Source of the DNA: Diphasiastrum complanatum
Lineage: Eukaryota > Streptophyta > Lycopodiopsida > Lycopodiales > Lycopodiaceae
Assembly: GCA_029204225.1 (NCBI GenBank)
Contig: CM055111.1
Coordinates: forward strand, 16,849,019 to 16,913,018
DNA: 64,000 bases
Direction: 5' to 3'
Shown: piece by piece, positions 21,611-33,489 of the stretch
Position numbering within the stretch: position 1 is the first letter of the stretch
How the letters are laid out: each line of letters starts with the position of its first letter
Program-made: the position numbers and the translations under genes
Notes under the pieces: model-generated
What the model was told of the DNA's origin: nothing
The model's input: only the letters and a program-made list of their open reading frames with translations
Database searches by the model: none

Positions 21611-24600
21611 ATGGCTTCCAATGGTGGGATCATGCTAGAGTCTAGTGAAAGGTTGAGTTCATCAAACTACTCTACTTGGAAAGTGAGGATGGAGACCTTA
21701 CTTGAGTTGAATGAACTCATGGACATAGTTGCAGAAATTGAAGAGAGACCTCTCACACTTCAAGAGCAACAAAGGTTTGATAAGAAGGCCAAAAGGGCTC
21801 TTCATATCATTAAAATGAATGTTACAAATGAACTTCTCAAGGAAGTTGGAAAGTGTCAAAGTGCAAGTGAGGCATGGAATGCCTTAAAGAAGCTCTTTGA
21901 ATCAAAGTCCACATCTAGGGTATTGACCCTAAGGAGACAAATATTTTCTAGTAGGCAAAGAGAGGGTGAAAGTGCTCATGCATTTATCTTGAGAGTTAAG
22001 TCCCTAAGTGATGATTTAGCATGCATTGATGAGAACATAAAAGATGGTGAAATAGTCCAAGTTATGTTGAATGGTTTGCTAAATGAACATGCTAACCTTG
22101 TGCAAAGTTTTGCCATTCAAAGAGTCTTGCCAAGTGTGGTTGACTTGCAAGAAATCTTATTGGCTGAAGAACATAGGTTGCAATCAAAGCTTGATGGTGC
22201 ATCCTTGCAAGGTGGAGGTGAAGAGGCTTTCTTCACAAAAGGCAAATTCAAGGGCAAAGGTAAAGGCAAAGGGAAATGGTCCAAAGGTGGTAACTTTGAT
22301 CATGATGATCACTCTTCCTCTTCCTCTTCTACTAAGAACAATAAGTCAAAGTTCAAGTGCTTTTATTGTGGGATAAAAGGTCATTTTGCAAATGAATGTT
22401 ATAAGAAGAAAAGAGAGCAAGGAGAGAGGCAAGGAAATCTTACAATAGATGAGGAAGAACATAACACATGTGAATCACTTGTTATGACTTCAAGTTTGTT
22501 AGCCAACATAGATGATAATGATCCTTGGTGGATTGATAGTGGAGCCTCATCTCACATGACAAGACATAAGGAATATTTTACATCCTTATTGTCTTATGAG
22601 GGAGAAGGTAACATCATCTACACTGCAAATGATGGTCAATGTGACATCAAAGGCATAGGCACTATTCCTATTTCCCTTTCAACAAATAGGAAAGCAAATC
22701 TTGAAAATGTTTTGTACATTCCTTCAATCACTAAGAATTTGCTTAGTGTAAGTCAAATGATTGACAAAGGACTTGATGTGGAGTTCATTGGAGATGCATG
22801 TTTGATAAGTAAATGTGGATCCTTGATTGCTCAAGGTAGGAGGCATGGTAAACTTTTCAAGCTTGATGCATGTGTGATCTCTAATCATGAAGGATGTATG
22901 GCTAGGGAGCAATTGACAAACCAAGAAGTTTGGCACAAGAGGTTGGGCCATCCCAACTTCAAATCTTTGGAGGTAATGGCAAAGAAAGAGCTTGTTCTTG
23001 GTCTCCCTAAAAGTCTTGTTGCAAACAATAGTGTTTGTGAACATTGTGCCTTGTCCAAATCTCATAGACTTGCTTATTCTAGATCTACTTCTAGATCTAA
23101 AGAAGCTTTTCAGCTTGTGCATTCTGATATTCATTCTTCTAGTACAACTAGCAATGGTGGGGCAAAGATGTATGCAACTTTCATTGATGACTTTAGTAGG
23201 TATACTTGGATCTATCTTCTTAAAAGTAAGGATGAAGTGTTTGCTGCATTTGTCAAGTTCAAGAATGAAATGGAAAACCAATTCAATACAAAGATCAAAT
23301 GCTTAAGATCTGATAATGGAGGGGAATACACCTCAAATAGGTTCAAAGACTTTTGTATAGCACATGGGATTAAGAGGGAGATGTCTAGTCCTAGGACTCC
23401 ACAACAGAATGGAGTGGCCGAGAGGAAGAATAGAACCCTTTGTGAATGTGCCAAGGCAATGAGACTACATGCTAATCTTGCTAAGTCTTTTTGGGGGGAA
23501 GCTTTAGCATGTGCTAACTATCTATGTAATAGATGGACAAGTGCTTCCTTGGATGGTAAAACTCCTCATGAGGTTCTTTATGGTAGAAGGCCGAGTGTCA
23601 AGCATTGTAGGATCTTTGGATGTACATGTTTTGTCAATATCACACTTGATGATAGAACTAAAGAAGATCCTTCATCAAAGAAGGGTGTGTTTGTTGGCTA
23701 TAGTGAAGTAAGCAAGGCTTACAAAGTGTACATTCCTTCTACAAAGAAAGTTGTCATAAGTAGGGATGTCATCTTTCATGAAGAGAATGTTTCCAATGTT
23801 GTTGATGTTGATGTTGATGTGCCTACTAATCATCATGATGTGCAAGATGTCTTGGATGAAGATGGAGATGCCACTCCAAAGCAAACTTCAAGGAAGACTC
23901 AAAGGCAAAGGGCTAAGCCATCAAGGCTAACCTATGATGAAAAAGGAAAGCAAGTGGTGGACAACTCTAACTTTGCTTTTCTTACCTCTTTTGATGAACC
24001 AACTTGTGTAGGTGAAGCAATTCAAAAGAAGGAATGGATCCAAGCCATGGATCATGAGCATCAAGCACTCATCAAAAGCAACACATGGAGGTTGGTAAAG
24101 CTTCCAAAGGACAAGAAGGCAATTGGTTGTAAGTGGATCTTCAAGATCAAGACAAATCAAGATGGATCAATCAACAAGTACAAGGCAAGGTTGGTGGCAA
24201 AGGGGTATGCTCAAGAATATGGTATTGACTATGATGAGACCTTTGCACCCGTGACAAAGATGGTAACTATTCGAATCCTAATCTCTCTTGCAACTCTTTA
24301 TGATTGGGATATGTGGCAAATGGATGTTACTAATGCCTTCTTGAATGGTGATCTTGAAGAAGATATTTACATGGAGCAACCCGAGGGCTATGTTTCACAT
24401 GATGAGCCTAATCATGTGTGCTATCTCCAAAAGAGTTTGTATGGGCTAAAGCAAGCACCAAGGAGTTGGTATGCTAAGCTCAATTCCTTCTTACTTTCTC
24501 AAAACTTTGTTATGAGTGAGTATGATCATTCTCTCTACTTTAGATTGAATGAAAATGATATCACTTTACTTTTGATCTATGTTGATGACATTATCTTAAG

Positions 24601-25564
24601 TGGTGGTAACAATCTAGATATAGATGAAATCAAGATGGCACTCAAAAGAGAGTTTGAAATTCAAGATCTTGGTAAACTTCATTATATCTTAGGAATAGAG
24701 ATTATTAGAACTTCTAAATCTACATTCATATGTCAAGAAAAGTATGTTAACTCTATTCTAAAAAGGTTTCATATGGAAGATTGTAAAGTTGTTTCTACTC
24801 CTATGGAATCAAATGTAAAGCTAACTACAAGAAGTAATGAAAGATCCTTCAAGGACATTACTCTCTATAGAAAGCTAATAGGATCTCTTATATGGTTAAC
24901 CATCACAAGACCTGATCTAAGCTTTGTGGTTGGTAAACTAAGTCAATTTATGCAAGATCCTAGTGAGGCTCATTGGAAGCTAGGAAAGAGAGTACTTAGA
25001 TACATCTCGGGATCTAGAGATTTTGGCATCTTGTATGGAGGTACTACACCTAACCTTTGTGGATTTTCAGATTCAGATTTTGCAGGTGATCAAATGGATA
25101 GGAAGTCAACAAGTGCCTTTGCAATCTATCTTGGAGATGGAGTGGTCTCATGGCTATCAAAGAAGCAACCAACTATCTCTCTATCTTCCACCGAAGCCGA
25201 GTACAAGGCATTAACAACATGCACCAAGGAGATTCTTTGGATCAAGAGGATGTTATTGGATCTTCACTTGCTGGAACCAGAGAAGACTCCAATCATACTT
25301 TGTGATAACCTTTCAGCCCAAAGCTTGGCAAGCAATCTTGTTTTTCATGCAAGGAGCAAGCACATTGAGATTGCTCACCATTTTGTGAGAGATCAAGTCA
25401 TTGCCAAAGAGGTGGAGCTTCAACATGTCTCTTCAAAGGAGTGTGTGGCTGATATCTTCACCAAACCATTGGGAAAGGACCTATATTTAATGCATAGATC
25501 TAATCTTGGAATGTGCTCAAAGACTATGTTGAAACTAGCATCCAATGTTGAAGAGGGAGTGTGA
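21611..25564 (+). CDS. gag-pol: F2a Gag-Pol polyprotein, full length
   Basis: 1317 codons starting MASNGG. Gag covers about 1-265, with a basic GK-repeat at 211-225 and a zinc knuckle C250-X2-C253-X4-H258-X4-C263. Aspartic protease is WWIDSGASS with D309. Integrase has H442, H446, C476, C479, then D506, D568, E604 (D,D35E). RT spans about 800-1060 with YGLKQAPRSWY and YVDD at 990-993. RNase H has D1154/D1156, E1195, D1232 and H1257. Every catalytic residue is present and there is no frameshift. The frame runs through the polypurine tract and stops at the TGA formed by the first bases of the 3' LTR. The polyprotein would assemble cytoplasmic particles, copy the RNA and integrate the cDNA in the nucleus. 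Confidence 0.97.
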   Translation: MASNGGIMLESSERLSSSNYSTWKVRMETLLELNELMDIVAEIEERPLTLQEQQRFDKKAKRALHIIKMNVTNELLKEVGKCQSASEAWNALKKLFESKSTSRVLTLRRQIFSSRQREGESAHAFILRVKSLSDDLACIDENIKDGEIVQVMLNGLLNEHANLVQSFAIQRVLPSVVDLQEILLAEEHRLQSKLDGASLQGGGEEAFFTKGKFKGKGKGKGKWSKGGNFDHDDHSSSSSSTKNNKSKFKCFYCGIKGHFANECYKKKREQGERQGNLTIDEEEHNTCESLVMTSSLLANIDDNDPWWIDSGASSHMTRHKEYFTSLLSYEGEGNIIYTANDGQCDIKGIGTIPISLSTNRKANLENVLYIPSITKNLLSVSQMIDKGLDVEFIGDACLISKCGSLIAQGRRHGKLFKLDACVISNHEGCMAREQLTNQEVWHKRLGHPNFKSLEVMAKKELVLGLPKSLVANNSVCEHCALSKSHRLAYSRSTSRSKEAFQLVHSDIHSSSTTSNGGAKMYATFIDDFSRYTWIYLLKSKDEVFAAFVKFKNEMENQFNTKIKCLRSDNGGEYTSNRFKDFCIAHGIKREMSSPRTPQQNGVAERKNRTLCECAKAMRLHANLAKSFWGEALACANYLCNRWTSASLDGKTPHEVLYGRRPSVKHCRIFGCTCFVNITLDDRTKEDPSSKKGVFVGYSEVSKAYKVYIPSTKKVVISRDVIFHEENVSNVVDVDVDVPTNHHDVQDVLDEDGDATPKQTSRKTQRQRAKPSRLTYDEKGKQVVDNSNFAFLTSFDEPTCVGEAIQKKEWIQAMDHEHQALIKSNTWRLVKLPKDKKAIGCKWIFKIKTNQDGSINKYKARLVAKGYAQEYGIDYDETFAPVTKMVTIRILISLATLYDWDMWQMDVTNAFLNGDLEEDIYMEQPEGYVSHDEPNHVCYLQKSLYGLKQAPRSWYAKLNSFLLSQNFVMSEYDHSLYFRLNENDITLLLIYVDDIILSGGNNLDIDEIKMALKREFEIQDLGKLHYILGIEIIRTSKSTFICQEKYVNSILKRFHMEDCKVVSTPMESNVKLTTRSNERSFKDITLYRKLIGSLIWLTITRPDLSFVVGKLSQFMQDPSEAHWKLGKRVLRYISGSRDFGILYGGTTPNLCGFSDSDFAGDQMDRKSTSAFAIYLGDGVVSWLSKKQPTISLSSTEAEYKALTTCTKEILWIKRMLLDLHLLEPEKTPIILCDNLSAQSLASNLVFHARSKHIEIAHHFVRDQVIAKEVELQHVSSKECVADIFTKPLGKDLYLMHRSNLGMCSKTMLKLASNVEEGV
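25550..25559 (+). other. F2a polypurine tract
   Basis: GAAGAGGGAG directly before the LTR TG. The same tract precedes the 3' LTRs of F2b and F3. In F2a it is also coding (the last residues EEGV). Confidence 0.88.
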
Positions 25565-26214
25565 AAATTGTCAACATTTCCTAGCTAGTTTGAGGCCTAA
25601 ATTGGCTAAAATTGTAAATAGTTTTGGTTCTGGAGTTTTGCACGTGTGAACCAGGCCACAATGTTTTTATTTACTGTATTTTTTCAGTATGATGAAGTGT
25701 CAAACTTCATACCCTTCAAAATGAGACCATTTTGATGTATTTTGGTCATATAAGCCATTTTTAGCTATTTTTCCTATATAGGGAATATCTAGGGTCAAGT
25801 ACCTTCTAGAGAGAGGAGAGAGAGTCATCTTCCTCATCCATAAATAGTAGGGAAGTCGTGGAGAACAGGTTGGAGAAACCTTTTGTATGCTTCATTGAGA
25901 TCAATAGATCATTGTCATTGTTTCTTCCTCCATTGAGAGCATTGTTGTGTGTATTGTCTTCAAGCTATTGTGTATGATCTTAGGTGCTTTCCAAAAGTGG
26001 TAGGCTGATGTATTATGGACTGTATAATGCTATTTTGGGCCGCACTTGATGTTTATGGAAGTTTCCATTTGTGATAAATGCTTTTTGATCAAGTTCTTTG
26101 CATTCTAGGTAGCATAGAATGTGTTGCCAATTCCTAGCTTATGTAGTTTGGAGTGCAAGCATTCAAGCCAATGATCTTGGAGTTTAGATCCACTTAGGAT
26201 CTGTATTTTTCACA
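25560..26214 (+). repeat. F2a 3' LTR
   Basis: 655 bp, one difference from the 5' LTR, followed by GGTAG. Confidence 0.97.
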
Positions 26215-27337
26215 GGTAGCACCTGAGAAACGCAAGGGTTTGATTTCTTGAATGTTTTGGCTGATGCTTAAGCTTGGGTTAAGCTTACAAATAGTAGGCT
26301 TGGATTGAGCTTACAAACAATAAGATTGAATGAATAGACGTAAATGCTTTTTATTTGCATTGGATGTAACAATTGAAGCATTTCTATCATTCTAATCTGA
26401 GCACTTGTTGTTGTATTTGCATAATAGGAAAACACACAAGCAACCCCAATGGATCAAACCAATGAAAATCCAAATTTGATCTATCAAACCCATCCAATGT
26501 GGCACAAACTCTTGAACTTTTATACCAATAAATTCAAGCCACTAATAAGTAGCTTCTTGAAACTAATCAAAGAGACCAAGACATAGAGTCTAGGTTAGCC
26601 AAATAGAAAAAGCATGAAGTTCCACCTCCCGTAAAAGTATTTAAGGGGGAGAAGAAGGATATGAACTTACAAGTAGTAAGTTCTTGGCTAAATGTTTAGA
26701 GCAAATACTTTGCCATGAACCAATTCCTTGAATCTGAGAAGTTATCCACTGTCACCATGTTCCTTGAAGGAAGAGCCTTAGTTTGGTGGAATGACTTAGT
26801 TGCAAAGGGCAATCAACCTTGTACATGGGATGATTTTTGCAAGTTTTTAGGGATTATTTTCTACCACTTTTAGATGACTATGAACACTTCCAAAAGTTGA
26901 GTTATCTAACCATGAATAAAGGTTTGGAACAATTTATTTAAGATTTTCATGAGTACCTGAATCCACTTTATAGTGATATTCTGCCTAAGGTACAAATGTT
27001 AATGTTTGTTGATGGGTTACCAAAAGATTATCAAGTGGATGTTCGTATGAGCCATCCAAAAATCCTAGAAGATGCTATTAGGGCTGCAAAATACTTTGAT
27101 GACACACCTAAGCCACCTAGGGGTCAACAGCCTAATGAGCAGAAAAAAGGTTTTCAATTTAAGAGGAAGGATAGAGAGGTTGTTAATGAAACACATCCCA
27201 ATTCCAACAATCCTAAGAAAACCAAGAAAAACTTTAAAAACCATCATGGTGGCAATGATAAAACTGAAGCTCGTAAGAAGAACCTGTGCTTCAAATGCAA
27301 TGGCAAGGGTCACCTTGCACGAGATTGCATCAAATAA
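26215..27337 (+). pseudogene. Decayed gypsy (Ty3) element: leader and Gag
   Basis: A Gag start is likely near 26450 (MDQTNE). Degenerate Gag follows: EGRALVWWNDL near 26770, then an open frame 26996-27337 with MFVDGLPKDYQVDVR, a basic linker and a zinc knuckle CFKCNGKGHLARDC near its end. Stops and frameshifts are present at 26690-26990. Gag would coat the RNA in particles. The 5' LTR is not seen; F2a was inserted just upstream, and nothing on its far side (before 19779) looks like an LTR. Confidence 0.8.
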
Positions 27338-30045
27338 CCAGCTTCTACCTTAGGTAATCTATCTCGAAGTAATGAGATGGATGTATTTTGTCCTTAGTTC
27401 TTTAGTCTTTGGGCCTAATGACCTTAAGTGCATTAAAAGCAAGAAAATTATAACCGTTAAGAATAGATATCCACTACCGCAGATGGATGACCTAATAGAT
27501 TATCTTTGTGGTGCTGGGTACTTTACCAAGATAGATATAAGGTCGAAATTCCATCAAATACGCATTAAGGCAGAAGATATACCAAAAACCAGATTTTGAA
27601 CTTGCTTTGGTCACTACGATTTTTTGGTGTTGCCTTTTGGTTTGACCAATGCACCGACAACTTTCCAATAGATGATGAACGATTTGTTCAGACCATATTT
27701 GGAAAGATTTGTAGTGGTATTCTTAGATGATATCCTAGTGTTCAGTAAGACTTTGGTGGAACATAAAGAGCATCTTAGGATTGTCTAGGACATCCTAAGA
27801 AGGGAAAAGCTCTTTGCCAAAAAGTCTATGTATGACTTTTTTTGCGAAGGAATTGTCCTACTTGGAGCCTAAGATTTCCGAACGGGGGGTGGAGATTGAG
27901 GCTGATCGTATCCAGAGGGTTATTGATTGGTCTATTCTCACCACAGTTTGGGAAATCAAGTCTTTCTTGGGGTTCGTGGGATTTTTCTGTCGGCATATTC
28001 CCCAATTTGCTCGACTGGCATTTCCCCTTACCCAGGCCTTGAAAGGCTATAAGAAGCTAAGTTGGAGGGCTAAGAGTCCACTAGTGGTGTGGACGGAGGA
28101 TATGAATAATTGTTTTGAGTTGCTTAAGAAAAGTGTCACTTTGGCACCAATACTAATAATTGGTGATCCTAATAATACTTTTGTGGTTAGGACCGATGCT
28201 AGTGATTATGCTATTGGATCTGTTTTGATGCAAGATGGACATCCTATGGCTTATGAAAGCAAGAAACTCAATCCTGCTCAGTCTAGGTATTGTACCTATG
28301 ATTTACAATTGTTCATCCTTGAAAATTTGATGACATTATTTGTATGGAGCCAGATTTGAAGTTTTGACAGACCATCAGACTCTTCGATATTTCTGTGATG
28401 CTACAGATTTAAAGGGAAGGCAAGCTAGATGGGCTAAGCTGATTCAAATCTTTGACTTTTCTATACATTATTGTAAAGGAAATCAAAATACTTTATTAAT
28501 GCTTTGAGTTGGTTACCAGTTATTAATCAGTTATGCTTTACTATTATAGAACTGGAGTTGTTTCAGTCTCTTCAAGAACTACATGAGTCCGATCTTTTTT
28601 TTGGAAAGTATTGGCAACAAGTACTTTCGGGGGTCGATTCAGGTTTGCAAGATTCCTCGAATCAGGAAAAGACTGAAATGGATTTCCCAAATCGAAACAG
28701 CATTTCGTTTCGTAAAGGAAAGGTGTGTATACTGGAGAATGACACTGTAAGGGCCCAAATCTTGCATGAGTGTCATGATAGTCCATGCGCCGGACATCCG
28801 AGTATATAAAGAGCACTTGACTTAGTTCAAAGGCAATTTTGGTGGCCTAAGATGAAAAGTCAAGTAGAGGCCTATGTACTTAAATGTACTAAGTGCCAGT
28901 TAAATAAAGCAGAGAGGCTAAAAGCTAGTGGCCTATTACATCCTTTAGATATTCCTACCGGAAAGTGGGAAGGCATATCTATGAATTTTGTGGTCAGGCT
29001 TCCACGTACAGGGAAGGGCCACGATTCGGTTTGTGTCATTGTTGACAGACTTACAAAGTTTGCTCAATTTATCCCAATGCAAACTACTGTTAAAGCTTCA
29101 GAACTAGCTCAACTGTTTGTTGATAAGTTTTTTTGACTGTACGGGCTGCCTTGCGATATTGTCAGTGATCGTGACCCAAAATTCATTGGGAATTTTTGGC
29201 AAGCAGTATTTGAAAAGTTGGAAACAACTTTAAGTTTGAGTTCTACAGATCATCCGGAATCAGACGGTCAAACGAAAAGGACCAATCAAACGATGGAGGA
29301 TATTCTTCGAGCATATGTGGGCCATCAGCAGTCTGATTGGGAATAGTACCTTCCACTGGTGGAATTTGTATATAACAGTGCAAAACATTCAGCGACCGGG
29401 TTCAGCCCTTTCATGCTTATGTATGGTTTTCAACCTCGATCACCAATTAGTGTTGGCATGAAAAACCTACGGGTGCAAGCTGCAACTGATTTCCTTGTGC
29501 AAGAAATGTTACAACTGGCTAAAGATAGCATAAGAAGTGCCCAGGACAGGGCAAGGCACTATGTTGATCTATTTCAGAAGCATAAGGTATTCATGGTCAA
29601 CGACTGGGTGTTTTTTAGGGTCCCTAATCACTCTAGGGGTTGGAAAACTGGTAAGTGTGCAAAGTTGGCGCCAGGTATTGCGGTCCTCTTAAGGTTATCC
29701 AAGTGATAAACAAGGTCGCATACAAACTAAACCTTCCAGCTAACATTGGAATTCATTCTGTTTTCCACGTTAGTAAGTTGAAACCCTCGTTGGGGGTTGG
29801 GGAAACCCTGGTCCCTGAGGAAGATCTAGTGGAGCTTCTTCGTGATGAGTCTAGGAGTGGACCACCTGAACCTGAGGTAATTGTTAATAGCCGGCAGAGG
29901 ACTCTACGGAGTAGAGTGCTTCGGAATTTTTTTTCGTCAGGTGGAGGGGCAAATCAGAAGAGGAGGATACCTGGGAAAAGGAGGCTGATCTCCAAAAGAA
30001 TTTTCCAATTTTTTCTCTCCAAGAAAAATTTAAGTTTAGGAGGAA
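27338..30045 (+). pseudogene. Decayed gypsy element: RT, RNase H, integrase
   Basis: RT starts about 100 bases after the Gag zinc knuckle (VKNRYPLPQMDDLIDYL), so protease and the first part of RT are deleted. RT keeps the [10 protein letters not shown] active-site block near 27720. RNase H (27814-28359) has VVRTDASDYAIGSVL. Integrase (28740-29700) has the zinc-binding HECHDSP...H...C..C. The first core acidic residue appears as Asn (SMNFV) and the Glu region reads GQTKRTNQ, so two of three catalytic residues are lost. GIHSVFHVSKLKPSLG near 29750 is the usual gypsy C-terminal block; no chromodomain is visible. At least six in-frame stops or shifts make it dead. Confidence 0.88.
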
Positions 30046-30049
30046 GGAA

Positions 30050-31206
30050 TGTTACATACCTATGTAACTAGCAGTACTTCAGACCCCTAATAGTCCATTT
30101 AGTGTTGGGGGCTAAATGGCAAGGTACCCTTAAGATTAAGGGTATGTGTCTTTATATAACGGCAGGCAAGTGACTATACCTTAGTTGGAGATTTTTAGTC
30201 ACGTGACCCTTGGATAAGGGGTACCCTTAGTATTAAGGGTAGGTGTCTTAGATTAAGGTACTAGTGTCCTTGGTTAAGGACAGGTAGGTGTCTATGCCTT
30301 GGATGGAGGTATGGAATCTAGAGAGGTGCTAGAAAGTCATTGGATGACTATTTTTCTAAACCTTCGGCCTCAACCTTGAACCATATCACTTTATTGGTCT
30401 AGGACCAAAGTATACCTGCACAAATTGGGCAATGGGACCTAGTAGGAGGGCGCCCTTCTAAAGTGTCCATTGAGTTCCCAACTCTCACAAGAAAGGCATT
30501 CAAAGAGTCATAGGTTATGGAAGGAGTCTCTTGACATTCCATAAGTCTATGGAGGCTCTTGGAGATTATTTAACTCCCCTAGACTTCTCTCTCTCTCATT
30601 AGATGAGCATGGAACTCCATAGTGCATTGGAGGAGTCCATGGGCCATCCATATGAGAGTAGTAGGGCACCCATTGGAAGGGGGGAATCTCTCTTGTTTGC
30701 TTTGCTTATGCTCTAGTGTTGCTACTAGTGTGTAGAGTGCTTTCTTGTGCTAGTATGCTTGAGGTTTGGATCTTGCTTATGGTATGGGACATAAGTAGGG
30801 TTTGGATCTTGAGTATTCTATGGAGTGTTGTGGTATGCTTGTGATTTGTTTATGGTTAGCAAGGGTGTGCTAGATAGGTCTTGCTTGGTGCTTGGATCTA
30901 GTTATGGTTGGGTGGTGAATACTTGAGGCCAGCTTGTTATCTATCTTTGTGTTTAAAGAGTAGGGACACAGGTGCAGGAGAGATTCTTGGAGGCTTGCAG
31001 ATCCTTACTTGCAGGTGGAGGCATCCTAGCTTAGAGTTGGGAGCATCTTGAAGCTTGCAAGTTGCTTGGAGGACATTTGGATGCTCTACCTTGGATTTGG
31101 AGGACTTCCTCACCTATACTTGTAAACGTTTGTATTCCGACGTCAATTTTATTTAATTTAATATGATCAAGCATTAAATATCAATGTGGTTTGTTTGCTT
31201 GTGTTC
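30050..31206 (+). repeat. 3' LTR of the decayed gypsy (right end uncertain)
   Basis: A purine tract TTTAGGAGGAAGGAA precedes TGTTACATACC at 30050. The LTR has internal repeats of a TACCCTTA(A/G)TATTAAGGGTA-like block at 30124 and 30222 and of GTGTCTATGCCTTGG-like strings. The right end is placed near a CA at about 31206 by composition only, since there is no partner LTR. Confidence 0.5.
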
Positions 31207-31770
31207 ATGCAGACTGGACATCACGACGATGACGAGTAGATTAGGTTTATAAATTTTAGTTGATGTTAGATCTAGAAAGACTCATGCGACATTAAAGCAC
31301 CAATTTTGTATTACATTGATTGATATTATGAAAATATTATTATTGCAAATGATCGTGCTATAATGCCATTGCTTTTATATGTTCAATGTTCTTTTTTCAA
31401 AAATTGCAATGTCAAATTTAGAAATGTGGATTGACGTAATAACCAACTAAGAATTTAAAACCATGTGCAATGTCGGATTTCAAAACAACAATCAATGTCA
31501 TATATAAAAATCTAAATGAACTTTATGATGTGCACAAAGCAACGCAATAAAGTATTGTCGTTCATAATGGACATGAAGTAACGCAATAAAATATAAAATG
31601 AAAAGTACCTCATGCTTAGTTTGTTGTTTGATCCAAATCTTGAATGCGACTCAAAAAATATTGTTTTAGAAACAATTCACGAACATCACTTCTCCAACAA
31701 CTCAACTCCAAGAATAGCCCTATAAAAATGCGCGCGTTGTTTTTTACACATTTTTAATTTTATTTTTACC
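31207..31770. other. No gene seen
   Basis: AT-rich sequence without coding potential or recognisable repeats on either strand. Confidence 0.4.
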
Positions 31771-32076
31771 TAATTTCGGACGTCAAAATCCGACATCCAG
31801 ACGCGTCGGATAGACGTCGGACCTTTTTTTTTATCATTCTGTTAACAAACGTCGGATTATGATGTCTATCTAGGATGTCGGAATTCGACATCCAAGTATA
31901 CGTCAGATGGACGTCGGATGGGTGTCGGACATCTGTCAGACAAATTTTTACATCATTCTGTATTTACAAACGTCAGAATCCGATAGGTTTTTTTGGACGT
32001 CGCAATGTGACGTCCACGTCGGACCTTTTGTGACGTCTTTGAACATCGCATTGCGACGTCCACGTGGATTACCTTT
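31771..32076. repeat. Dense cluster of GACGTC / CGTCGGA motifs with a ~122-bp tandem duplication
   Basis: More than fifteen copies, in both orientations, of GTCGGA, GACGTC and CGTCAGA type strings within 306 bases. Two halves are related: ATCATTCTGT...ACAAACGTC occurs at about 31837 and 31953. It is much richer in CpG than its surroundings. A thinner relative is at 11395-11600. It is possibly the subterminal region of a DNA transposon; no transposase or terminal inverted repeat was found. Confidence 0.7.
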
Positions 32077-32293
32077 ACAAAATAATCAAAATTTTTGGTT
32101 GCAAAATCCAACAAGTGTAATTTGTATAGGCTAATTCTTCCTATGTGTGGCTACCCGACTAACCCAAGTAGTCGTCTACGGGATTAGTGCTCGATCAATA
32201 TATCCTAACGGGTCATGTCCCGAACACAACCATATATAGTAAACCAAATAAATTGTACACCAATTACATCATCACATTTAGAGCTTATATAAA

Positions 32294-33400
32294 ATGTATA
32301 TCAGATTAACTCTGATTTCTAACTCCATTACCAAGAATTTACTTAGTGGGAGTCAATTGCTAAGTAAAGGTTTCAAAGTTGAGTTTGATGGAGATGCTTG
32401 GATGATCAAAAGGAAGGATATATTGCTTGCAAAAGGTAAAAGGCAAGGGAAGTTGTTCAAACTAAATGCTTGTATTATTGCCTATTCAAGAGGTTTGGCA
32501 TAAAAGGATGGGGCACATCAACTTCAACTCATTGGAGGTAATGTCTAAGAAGCAAGTTGTGATTGGTCTTCCAAAATTCTTAACTAGCATCAATCATGTT
32601 TGTGAGTCTTGTGCTTTGTCAAAGTCACATAGACTACCTTATACTAGATAAACATCTAGATCTACAAAGCCTTTTCAAGTTGTACATTCAAATATTCATG
32701 GAATTACTAAAATTAGCAATAATGATACTAAAGATGCATGTAGCTTTCATTGATGATTTTAGTATTTTGTTGGATCTATCTACTAAAGAGCAAAGATGAA
32801 GTCTATGATGTCTTTCTGAAGTTCAAGAATGCAAGGGAGAGCCAATTTTCTACAAGGATCACGTGCTTGAGGAGTGAAAATGTGGAGAGTACATATCTAC
32901 CAAGTTCAAGGCTTTTTCTGAGGCGAGAGGAAGAATAGGAATTTATGTGAAAGTGCCAAAGCCATGAGGTTAGGTGCTAATCTTTCAAAGCCATTTTGTG
33001 ACAAGCTTTGTTGTGTGCTAACTTTCTATGCAATAGGTAGAAAAGTGTTATACTGGAGGGAAGAACACCATTGAAGATGCTATTCAAGAGGAGGCTGAGT
33101 GTCAACTTTTGGTCCTACATGCTATGTCAATGTAACTCTTGATGATAGGACAAAGGAGGATCCATCTTCAAGGAAATGTAGTATTTTTTATGAGGGGAAT
33201 ATTCCAAAGGTATCTTCAAGTAATGATGGTGTGGATGGATCTAACATTTTTGATGTTGTTGTGATGGATCCTACTTTAGATGGTGATGATGAAGGACCTT
33301 CATAAAGTCAGAAGCCAAGGACAATATCAAGGGAAATAAAAATTCCTTCAAGGCTCACATATGATGAGTAGGGTAAGCAAGTGGGAGTGACTCATTTTTC
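32294..33400 (+). pseudogene. Decayed F2-related copia: protease end, integrase, linker
   Basis: The plus-strand frames follow F2 Pol: ITKNLLSGSQLLSKGFKVEF, VWHKRMGHINF (integrase zinc-binding), CESCALSKSHRLPYTR, then FIDDFS...WIYLLKSKDEV, CLRSEN (D replaced), NLCESAKAMRL, the VNVTLDDRTKEDPSSRK block and SRLTYDE. More than eight stops or shifts. The reading then enters the accessory module at about 33490 instead of RT, so the RT and RNase H regions are missing. Gag is missing too. Confidence 0.85.
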
Positions 33401-33489
33401 TTTTCTCACATGCTTTAATGAATTTTCTTGTGTTGATGATGCTATTTTCATGATTTTCCAAAAACTAATGGATATGGAAAACAGATCTT

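Larger units (their letters stand above)
19784..26214 (+). mobile_element. F2a: intact, apparently very young Ty1/copia element
   Basis: 6,431 bp on the plus strand, flanked by GGTAG at 19779-19783 and 26215-26219. The two 655-bp LTRs differ, as far as I can see, at a single base (near 19863/25639). Primer-binding site, polypurine tract and a 1317-codon gag-pol frame are all intact. A second copy, F2b, with broken frames lies at 52297-58727, and F3 shares its 5' half. The element has everything needed for autonomous movement; whether it is expressed cannot be told from sequence. Confidence 0.97.

Noticed and set aside
22724..24160. Antisense ORFs up to 185 codons across F2a pol (and their mirror in F2b)
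   Set aside because: Shadows of the gag-pol frame; they follow its codon bias and lack independent features.
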